From: Candidatus Bipolaricaulota bacterium | GTDB taxonomy: Bacteria; Bipolaricaulota; Bipolaricaulia; UBA7950; UBA9294 | DNA: 5,596 bases | Direction of reading: 5' to 3' | Assembly (NCBI GenBank): GCA_021129875.1 | Contig: JAJOKK010000221.1 | Coordinates: 1-5,596 of the forward strand | In this document: positions 1-4,965 of the stretch, piece by piece | How positions within the stretch are numbered: the first letter of the stretch is position 1 | Layout: each line of letters begins with the position of its first letter | The notes under the pieces: model-generated | Seen by the model: only the letters and a program-made list of their open reading frames with translations | Database searches by the model: none | What the model was told of the DNA's origin: nothing | Translations under genes and position numbers: made by a program

Positions 1-30
1 GTGTAGTAAGTCCCCAATCGGCTACTACAC
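1..30. repeat. Perfect 8-bp hairpin at the left edge
   Basis: GTGTAGTA at 1-8 is the exact reverse complement of TACTACAC at 23-30, with a 14-base spacer. On the plus side it is followed by a run of C, so there is no T-tract. On the minus side what follows is outside the window, so a terminator reading leftwards cannot be judged. The arms may extend beyond position 1. Confidence 0.5.
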
Positions 31-139
31 CCCCCCCGAGACGGTGAAAGCTTCTGGTCTGCAAAGAGAAGCGGTTTGTGCAACAACCTGCGATGCATCT
101 TAAAAACGCCGGGCTCGGCTCTTTACCCTTGATGCTCAT
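1..139 (-). CDS. Possible small or 5'-partial ORF running off the left edge
   Basis: An ATG at 137-139 is preceded by AAGGTGA with a 4-nt spacer to the ATG, a good SD-like sequence. The frame then stays open for 46 codons to the left edge, so the ORF is incomplete. It starts MSIKGKEPSP, has a CIAGCC cluster at residues 15-20 and a GGG run at 35-37. I recognise no family. Codon use is mixed, with rare-looking TTA, AGA and ATA-type choices, unlike the GC-ending codons of the neighbouring genes. It crosses an eight-base homopolymer, so one indel would change its end. It also overlaps the inverted repeats listed for this stretch. It may be the start of the next gene or a chance frame. Confidence 0.2.
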   Translation of the reverse strand, partial: MSIKGKEPSPAFLRCIAGCCTNRFSLQTRSFHRLGGGVVADWGLTT

Positions 140-185
140 AACTTCACCTTAAGCCTCGTACCTGCGTCTCTACGCGAGATTAGCT

Positions 186-243
186 TTTCTTGCTGTCTGA
201 CTTTTCAATTTTCTCGCTACGGCCTGTCTGCCGTTGCAAGAAA
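186..243 (-). repeat. Nested inverted repeats (two helices)
   Basis: TTTCTTGC at 186-193 is the reverse complement of GCAAGAAA at 236-243. Inside it, ACGGC at 219-223 pairs with GCCGT at 230-234 around a 6-base loop. The heptamer CTGTCTG also occurs twice here as a direct repeat, at 193-199 and 224-230. The nested layout is RNA-like, but each helix alone could arise by chance in 320 bases. Confidence 0.4.
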
Positions 244-263
244 CCCTGTTGCGAAGCAAGACC

Positions 264-303
264 AGAGGCCGGTATACCTCGCATAGTGTATAAACGGGCC
301 TCT
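264..303 (-). repeat. Two-part hairpin just after miaA
   Basis: AGAGGCC at 264-270 pairs with GGCCTCT at 297-303. Inside it TATAC at 273-277 pairs with GTATA at 288-292, leaving a 10-base loop. That gives 12 base pairs in a 40-nt span, starting 18 nt past the miaA stop. The minus strand downstream reads GGTCTTGC with no U-run, so it is not a standard intrinsic terminator. It could protect the 3' end of the operon mRNA or be the first helix of a structured RNA. Confidence 0.55.
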
Positions 304-321
304 TCAACCCTTCTCTGAGGG

Positions 322-1275
322 CTACCTTGGCTTAACCGTGAGGAAACCCTTTTTCTGGTTGTATTTTCGGACGATCTCTTCGGCTGTTACACGTGGGGTC
401 TGCCCGGTGATATCGATCCAATCGATCCCACAGTCATTGCGGAACCAAGCCATCTGTCGACGGGCGAGCGCCCAGGTCTTATGGACGATCTGCTCCTGCA
501 GCTGTTCACGCGAGATCTCTCCATCGAGGTAGGCGAACGTCTCGCGCACCCCTATCGTGCGATAGGCTTGATGCCCTGGGCCGAGGCCGCTCCGGCGCAG
601 GTGCGCCACCTCGTTGATCAGGCCGCGGCGGAACATCTCTTCCACCCGGACGGCTATCGCTTGGCGGTGGTCATCCCTCTCGCGTTTGAGGCCGAAGGGG
701 ACGAACGGGTGGGCGATGGGCCGAGCTTTCTTCTGTAACTCGCTGATCGGTTGTCCGGTGAGTTCGTACACTTCGAGTGCTCGCACGACGCGAAGCCGGT
801 CGTTCTCATGGATTTTTGTCGCGGCGGTCGGATCGACCTCTTCCAGCCGTTGATAGAGTCTTGCGAGCGGTTGGGCAAGGAGGGTTTCGCGCAACCCTTC
901 ATCGGCCGACGGGCCGGAGAAGATCCCCCTCATGAGCGCCCCTAGGTAGAGTGTCCCTCCCCCAACGACGAGCGGGAGGTGCCCCCGCTGTTCGATCTTT
1001 GGGAGCAGCCGTTCGACGTCGCCCCGAAAGGAGATGGCGTCGTAATGCCCATCTATCTCGACTATATCGAGTAGGTGATGCGTTACTCCGCGCCTAGCGG
1101 CAAGGGTGGGCTTATCGGTGACGATATCGAGCTCGCGGAAGAAGGCGCGAGAGTCGGCCGAGATCACCTCGCCTTGAACTGCTAATGCTGTCTCGATCGC
1201 CACCGCGCTCTTCCCTGTAGCGGTCGGCCCGAGGATCAGAATGATCGGGCTTGTTGAGGGATCGGAGACTGTCAC
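322..1275 (-). CDS. miaA: tRNA dimethylallyltransferase (IPP transferase)
   Basis: MiaA transfers a dimethylallyl group from DMAPP to N6 of adenosine 37 in tRNAs that read UNN codons (family knowledge), giving i6A, a cytosolic modification that stabilises codon pairing. The 317-residue product has a P-loop GPTATGKS at residues 16-23, the DS motif with the presumed catalytic Asp41, HHLLD at 66-70, a VGGGTLY segment at 104-110, IHENDRLRVVRALEVYE in the middle, and a C-terminal ARRQMAWFRN tRNA-binding motif. Length is normal for the family. The start is GTG at 1273-1275. It is the only plausible start, because the frame meets a stop at 1297-1299 and has no ATG in between. The nearest SD-like sequence, AAGG, lies 11 nt upstream inside the rpoD end, so coupling to rpoD (7-nt gap) is likely. 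Oddities: DSRAFF replaces the common DSxQ(V/L)Y, and DIVTDKP replaces DIGTAKP. The stop is TAG at 322-324. Confidence 0.96.
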   Translation of the reverse strand: MTVSDPSTSPIILILGPTATGKSAVAIETALAVQGEVISADSRAFFRELDIVTDKPTLAARRGVTHHLLDIVEIDGHYDAISFRGDVERLLPKIEQRGHLPLVVGGGTLYLGALMRGIFSGPSADEGLRETLLAQPLARLYQRLEEVDPTAATKIHENDRLRVVRALEVYELTGQPISELQKKARPIAHPFVPFGLKRERDDHRQAIAVRVEEMFRRGLINEVAHLRRSGLGPGHQAYRTIGVRETFAYLDGEISREQLQEQIVHKTWALARRQMAWFRNDCGIDWIDITGQTPRVTAEEIVRKYNQKKGFLTVKPR

Positions 1276-1282
1276 CGGGGGG

Positions 1283-2662
1283 CTAGCCTTCTCCCATCAG
1301 GAGTTCGCGGAAGCGCTTCAGTTCGGCGCGCCTTGTCGGGTGCTTCAGCTTCTCGATCGCCTTTATCTCGATCTGCCGCACCCGTTCACGGGTGATATTG
1401 AACTTAAGAGAGACATCCTTCAGGGTGCGTGGGTGGTCGTCTTCAAGGCCGTAGCGGAGTTTTAGGATCTCGCGCTCCCGTTCGTCGAGTTGATCAAGTG
1501 CGCGGCTCAGCTGTTCTTTCAAGAACATGCGGAACGTCTCTTTGGTCGGCGAGGGGGCGGAGGTGTCTTCAATGAAGTCACCCAGGGCGTTATCTTCTTC
1601 ATCGCCGATCGGCCGCTCCAGGGAAGAGGTATACTGTGAGACGTTCTCCACCTTCTTGATCTTGTCGATCGACATCCCGGTCAGCTGCGACAGCTCCTCC
1701 AGGTTGGGAGCGACGCCATGGGATTGGATGAACTCACGCTTGATCCGAGTAAGTTCGTGCACCGTCTCGATCATATGCACGGGAACACGGATCGTGCGTG
1801 ATTGATCGGCGATTGCGCGGGTGACCGACTGGCGGATCCACCAGGTGGCATAGGTAGAGAACTTGAACCCGCGGGTGTAGTCGAACTTCTCCACCGCCTT
1901 CATCAGCCCCATGTTCCCCTCCTGGATCAGGTCGAGAAAGGAGAGGCCCCGGTTCATGTATCGCTTGGCGATCGAGACGACGAGCCGGAGGTTGGCGACG
2001 GTCAACCTCTCTCGTGCCGCCTTCCCCTCTCTGACCAACCGCTCCAGTTCCCCTCTCTCCTTTGCGATAAGGCGGCGGAGGGCGTTTTCACCGCTACCGA
2101 CGGTATACCCGAGGGATTTCGCGGCCGCTCTCCCCAGTTTAACCAGCGCCACCAGTTCTTCCTGCTTCTCCTTTGGGAGGATGCTCACCTTCTTTGTCTT
2201 GGAGAGGAGGGCAGAGCTGATCTGCTCCTCTGCCTCGGCCGCGATCCGCAGAGACCTCACCCAGCCGAGTATCTCCATTGCCATGGCGAACTCCACCTCC
2301 TGTTCCTTGGTGAGGAGGGACACCTTCCCTATCTCCCGGAGGTACGTCTTGACCGGGTCTTCCCGCCGGGAGGAGGAACGTTGTTCTCCGACCCGCTTCC
2401 CCCTGGATGCGGTTGCCCTGTGGTTGCCGCCCGGCTCTTCCTTGCCGGGGCGATCTGCTGGGAGAGCGTTCTCTGTTTCCTCAATGGGTAGATCGTCCTC
2501 AATCTCCTGCTCAAGCTCTAGATCTTGCTCGTTTGCGGCCTCAAGTGACTTATCGACCAGGGCCTCCATTTGGTCATCCGGGAGGTCCGTGTCGCGAAGC
2601 TCCTTGTTAGGGACGTTGCTCGATTCAGGTACTATCTTCGCCTCTTCTCTGTCCTTCCCCAT
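1283..2662 (-). CDS. rpoD: RNA polymerase primary sigma factor (sigma-70/SigA)
   Basis: This is the housekeeping sigma factor that directs RNA polymerase to -35/-10 promoters. From the chosen start the product is 459 aa. Residues 1-100 are acidic and low-complexity, in the place of region 1.1. Region 1.2 follows (DPVKTYLREIGKVSLLTKEQE, about 102-122), then a roughly 85-residue poorly conserved spacer. Region 2 spans about 217-300, with ANLRLVVSIAKRYMNRGL, the DLIQEGN core-binding motif and YATWWIRQSVTRAI (2.3/2.4). Region 3 is about 305-380. Region 4 has LDERERE at 392-398 and the HTH LKDVSLKFNITRERVRQIE near 414-432. The ATG at 2660-2662 is chosen because GAGGAGGAGAG sits immediately upstream. 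An in-frame TTG at 2720-2722 would add 20 residues unlike sigma N-termini and would deepen the overlap with dnaG. The gene overlaps the dnaG end by 38 nt, and its TAG stop lies 7 nt before miaA. Regions 2.4 and 4.2 are intact, which favours a primary rather than an alternative sigma. Confidence 0.97.
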   Translation of the reverse strand: MGKDREEAKIVPESSNVPNKELRDTDLPDDQMEALVDKSLEAANEQDLELEQEIEDDLPIEETENALPADRPGKEEPGGNHRATASRGKRVGEQRSSSRREDPVKTYLREIGKVSLLTKEQEVEFAMAMEILGWVRSLRIAAEAEEQISSALLSKTKKVSILPKEKQEELVALVKLGRAAAKSLGYTVGSGENALRRLIAKERGELERLVREGKAARERLTVANLRLVVSIAKRYMNRGLSFLDLIQEGNMGLMKAVEKFDYTRGFKFSTYATWWIRQSVTRAIADQSRTIRVPVHMIETVHELTRIKREFIQSHGVAPNLEELSQLTGMSIDKIKKVENVSQYTSSLERPIGDEEDNALGDFIEDTSAPSPTKETFRMFLKEQLSRALDQLDEREREILKLRYGLEDDHPRTLKDVSLKFNITRERVRQIEIKAIEKLKHPTRRAELKRFRELLMGEG

Positions 2663-4376
2663 CTCTCCTCCTCGACAGTCTTTCCCCCACCAGAACACTG
2701 TACGCCCGTTGTAATCTATCAAACTCGGTCCGATCCCCCTTTTCTTCGCTCCGCTTCATCTCCTCGCGCAACACCGCGAGCCGCTTCTCAATCGCCGGCA
2801 GCTGGACTAGTTTCGACAGTGCATCCTGCAACGCTTTGTCCACGCTGCTAAACCGGTGGGGAAGCAAGGCAAGGCGGCTCACCTGTCGTGCCGATTCTTC
2901 ATCGAGCCGTTGCATCAACAGGGATAGGTCGAGGGGGCCGCTCTCCATCGCTAACGATTCTACAAGCGGGCGGTAGGCGGACGAGAAATCGGCTGGCGCG
3001 GCAACGGTCGCGACCTGCTCCCACGCGACCTGCCCGGATAGGAGCAGGGAGAGGATCACCTCTTGCGCTCCCCCTTCGGATCCCTTCTCTTGCGGCTCCT
3101 TTACCGGCCGCCGCATAGAGCGTTTTCCGGCGAGGTCGGCCAGGACCCCCTCTGTCGGGAGGTCGAGGAGCTCGGAGAGTTTCGATGCGATCTCCTGTTT
3201 CAGCGGGAGGCTCGCGATCCCCTGGTAGAACGGCCTTGTCTCTGTCAGCGCCCCCTCCTTCCCGGCAAGGGTTGTAAGGTCGTAGCGCCCTTTCAGCGAC
3301 TCGATGAAGAAGAGGTGAAACGGGATCGCCTTGTGCACGACATCCAAGAACTGCTCCGCCCCGTTGCGACGGACGAACCCGTCGGGATCATCCCCTTGAG
3401 GGAGGGCGGCGACACGCACGGAAAGCCCACTGTTCCGGAGGACCTGCATCCCGCGCAGGGAAGCGGCCCCTCCGGCCGTGTCGCGATCGTAGACGATCAC
3501 CACCTCCTCGACGAACCGCCCGAGAAGAGCTGCTTGTTCCTGTGTTAACGCTGTCCCCATGCTCCCTACCGCGCGGGTGACCCCGGCCCGGTGGAGCGAG
3601 AGGACGTCGGTATACCCTTCGACCAGGATCGCTGTTCGCTGCGCCTGCAGCGCCTCTCTCGCCCAGGAGAGCCCGTACAGGTGTCTCCCCTTGTCGAAGA
3701 GGGTGCTCTTCGGCGAGTTCAGGTACTTCGGCTCTCCGCTGAACGTCCTCCCGCCGAAGGCGATCGGGCGAGAGGTAAGGTCGTATATGGGGAAGATTAC
3801 GCGGTCGCGGAAGCGATCGTAGGAACCTTTTTCTCCGCGAACGAGCAGGCCGAGATCTAGCAAGGTCTGCTCGCTATAGGTTTTGGAAAAGCGCTTCTTG
3901 AGGTGTTCCCATCCGGGAAGAGCGTACCCCAGTCCGAACTGTTCCCACGTCTCCTCCTCGTACCCGCGACCGATCAGGTACTCCCGCGCCTTCCTCCCTG
4001 CGGCTCTATCGGTCAGGTTCACGGCGAAATAGTCCGCAACCGTTGCGTTCAATACCCTCAATTTGTCCTGTTTCCCATCATCACGTCGTTCAAGTGAGAT
4101 CCCGACCTCGCTTGCGAGCCGTTCCAGCGCTTCGGGGAAGGCTATCCGCTCAATCTTCATCAGGAAGGCGAATATATCCCCGCCCTCGCCGCAGCCGAAG
4201 CAGTGCCACAGCCCCTTTTCCGGGCTGACCATCAGCGAGGGTGTGTCATCTTTATGGAACGGACAGCGCCCTTTGTATTCTGTCCCCGCTTTCGCCAATG
4301 AGAGATAGCGGGAGATTACGGAGACGATATCGGCCCTCTCCCTGACCGCCTGCACAGCGGCGCGCTCTCTGCGCAT
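2625..4376 (-). CDS. dnaG: DNA primase
   Basis: DnaG synthesises RNA primers for the lagging strand and for restart at the fork, working with the DnaB helicase. The 583-aa product is full length for the family. The N-terminal CHC2 zinc finger has C38, H41, C59 and C62 (CPFH and HCFGC). The RNA-polymerase core follows, with YDRFRDRVIFPIYD at about 186-199, IAFGGR at 205-210 and PKYLNSPKSTLFDKG at 216-230. The Toprim domain carries EGYTD (E253) and YDRDTAG (D297 and D299), the metal-binding acidic set, and then DPDGF at 330-334. The C-terminal 150 residues are poorly conserved and helical in character, as expected for the helicase-binding domain. The second position of the DxD motif is Arg, where E. 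coli has Gly; both acidic residues are kept. The ATG at 4374-4376 follows a perfect SD and lies 3 nt after the upstream hydrolase stop. The 3' end overlaps rpoD. dnaG-rpoD adjacency is the conserved core of the macromolecular-synthesis operon. Confidence 0.98.
   Translation of the reverse strand: MRRERAAVQAVRERADIVSVISRYLSLAKAGTEYKGRCPFHKDDTPSLMVSPEKGLWHCFGCGEGGDIFAFLMKIERIAFPEALERLASEVGISLERRDDGKQDKLRVLNATVADYFAVNLTDRAAGRKAREYLIGRGYEEETWEQFGLGYALPGWEHLKKRFSKTYSEQTLLDLGLLVRGEKGSYDRFRDRVIFPIYDLTSRPIAFGGRTFSGEPKYLNSPKSTLFDKGRHLYGLSWAREALQAQRTAILVEGYTDVLSLHRAGVTRAVGSMGTALTQEQAALLGRFVEEVVIVYDRDTAGGAASLRGMQVLRNSGLSVRVAALPQGDDPDGFVRRNGAEQFLDVVHKAIPFHLFFIESLKGRYDLTTLAGKEGALTETRPFYQGIASLPLKQEIASKLSELLDLPTEGVLADLAGKRSMRRPVKEPQEKGSEGGAQEVILSLLLSGQVAWEQVATVAAPADFSSAYRPLVESLAMESGPLDLSLLMQRLDEESARQVSRLALLPHRFSSVDKALQDALSKLVQLPAIEKRLAVLREEMKRSEEKGDRTEFDRLQRAYSVLVGERLSRRRDGEGQRRGEDST
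2667..2673 (-). promoter_or_regulatory. rpoD ribosome binding site
   Basis: GAGGAGG, continuing as AGAG, lies directly before the ATG at 2662 with a 4-nt spacer. It lies wholly inside the dnaG coding region. It is the main reason for choosing the ATG start over the upstream in-frame TTG at 2722, which has no comparable purine run before it. Confidence 0.75.
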
Positions 4377-4377
4377 C

Positions 4378-4387
4378 GATCACCTCC
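4378..4387 (-). promoter_or_regulatory. dnaG ribosome binding site with embedded stop codon of the upstream gene
   Basis: On the minus strand GGAGGTGATC is complementary over all ten bases to the usual bacterial 16S 3' end (GATCACCTCC). Counted from its GGAGG core it sits 6 nt before the dnaG ATG. The TGA inside it (4382-4380) is the stop codon of the hydrolase gene, so a ribosome terminating there sits on the dnaG SD. This supports translational coupling and fixes the dnaG start. Confidence 0.85.
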
Positions 4388-4952
4388 AGGAGAGGAGGAA
4401 CGGGTTTGTCCGCCGTTCCTGCTCCAGAGTCGTTGCCTCGCCGTGCCCCGGGTAGATCTGGTAGTCACCGGGCAGGGAGAGGAGCTTCTTCAATGATCGT
4501 TTCATCTCTTCCAACGATCCGCCAGGAAAATCGGTGCGGCCGATCGAGCCGGCGAAGAGGAGATCCCCAACAAAGAGCACCCCATCGGCAGCGAGGATCA
4601 CGCTCCCTGGGGAATGGCCCGGGGTATGGATCACGCGCAGCTCCCCGGCGATAAGATCACCCTCCTCGAGGTAGCGGTCGATCGCCGGATGATTCGGGTA
4701 GTATCGGTCGACGAGTGGAAGATCGGCACGGTGCAATAAGACCTGCGCCCCTGCGTCTTGCAAGATCCAGTTGCCCCCTACGTGATCGAAGTGTCCGTGA
4801 GTATTTACCACCAGATCGATCTTCTGTTCCCCAATGAACGAGAAGAGCTCTTCCGACGGCTCAGCCGGGTCGATGATGATCCGCACCCGGTCGATTTCGA
4901 TCAAGTAGCAGTTGGTTGCTAATCTTCCCAGACAGATCGATTTAACCTTCAT
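4380..4952 (-). CDS. Metallo-beta-lactamase-fold hydrolase, glyoxalase II/YcbL-like
   Basis: This is a small cytosolic MBL-fold hydrolase of 190 aa. Metal ligands are visible in order: THGHFDH at 51-57 (H52, H54, D56, H57), H113 in TPGHSPGS, D130 in FVGDLLF and H170 in YPGHGEATT, which is a complete dinuclear site. The segment AGSIGRTDFPGG at 134-145 is typical of the YcbL/GloB-like hydroxyacylglutathione-hydrolase-related group. The product lacks the C-terminal glutathione-binding domain of classical glyoxalase II, so the natural substrate is unknown; a thioester is a reasonable guess. The ATG at 4950-4952 is chosen because a purine-rich AAGGGGGA lies upstream, the protein then starts MKVKSICLG like its relatives, and it begins 13 nt after the comF stop. 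A GTG at 5007-5009 would add 19 residues and overlap comF. No signal peptide is seen. The TGA stop lies inside the dnaG ribosome binding site. Confidence 0.9.
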   Translation of the reverse strand: MKVKSICLGRLATNCYLIEIDRVRIIIDPAEPSEELFSFIGEQKIDLVVNTHGHFDHVGGNWILQDAGAQVLLHRADLPLVDRYYPNHPAIDRYLEEGDLIAGELRVIHTPGHSPGSVILAADGVLFVGDLLFAGSIGRTDFPGGSLEEMKRSLKKLLSLPGDYQIYPGHGEATTLEQERRTNPFLLSWR

Positions 4953-4956
4953 CCTT

Positions 4957-4963
4957 CCCCCTT
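4957..4963 (-). promoter_or_regulatory. Ribosome binding site of the MBL-fold hydrolase gene
   Basis: The minus strand reads AAGGGGG then AAGG and ATG in the 13-nt gap after the comF stop. The match to the SD consensus is fair rather than perfect (no GGAGG). With the family-like N-terminus MKVKSICLG, it decides the start at 4952. Confidence 0.6.
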
Positions 4964-4965
4964 CA

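Larger units (their letters stand above)
1..321. other. Intergenic stretch downstream of miaA, no recognised gene, rich in inverted repeats
   Basis: No protein with a recognisable family is encoded here on either strand. Several inverted repeats fill the stretch: 1-8/23-30, 50-55/67-72, a bulged hairpin at 71-91, 108-111/116-119, 164-167/172-175, 186-193/236-243 enclosing 219-223/230-234, and 264-270/297-303 extended by 273-277/288-292. TCTGGTCT at 53-60 can also pair with AGACCAGA at 259-266. No hairpin is followed by a clear T-tract on the minus strand, except a weak 4-bp GC stem at 108-119 followed by GTTTTT. I see no intrinsic terminator for the operon that I would trust. The stretch could be a structured RNA, an untranslated leader for a gene beyond the left edge, or ordinary spacer. 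Signature sequences of tmRNA, RNase P RNA, 6S RNA, SRP RNA, 5S rRNA and the common riboswitches were not found by eye. Confidence 0.6.

Noticed and set aside
108..119. Intrinsic terminator on the minus strand (GCCG/CGGC stem followed by GTTTTT).
   Set aside because: The stem is only 4 bp and the T-run is offset by a G and short, so it is too weak to call.
137..222. tmRNA (ssrA) on the minus strand: GTA-GCG-AGA reads a 15-residue tag-like frame ending in ANLA and TAG inside a small hairpin, with a P2-like long-range helix at 53-60/259-266.
   Set aside because: No GGGG...TCGAC 5' domain, no T-arm (TTCRA) on either strand, and the tag is basic and does not end in LAA. A permuted gene order was also considered and the acceptor piece is missing.
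180..284. A 34-codon minus-strand ORF starting at the ATG at 284 and ending at TAA at 180.
   Set aside because: No SD-like sequence near the ATG, the start lies in the loop of the 264-303 hairpin, and the peptide (SEKIEKSDSKKS tail) matches nothing I recognise.
1802..2714. Long plus-strand open frames opposite rpoD (1802-2491 and 1911-2714).
   Set aside because: They are antisense shadows of a clearly coding sigma-factor gene, rich in Ser/Arg/Pro, with no domain or SD support.
2663..2722. RpoD N-terminal extension from a TTG at 2722.
   Set aside because: The extra 20 residues do not resemble a sigma N-terminus, there is no SD before the TTG, and a strong SD precedes the ATG at 2662.
2663..2760. 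Internal promoter for rpoD (TTGATA near 2720 and TACAGT closer to the gene).
   Set aside because: The spacing is about 14 nt and the -10 match is poor, so no promoter can be supported.
3063..3548. Plus-strand open frame of 161 codons opposite dnaG.
   Set aside because: Antisense to the Toprim and C-terminal coding region of primase, with no recognisable motifs; GC-rich codon bias explains the open frame.
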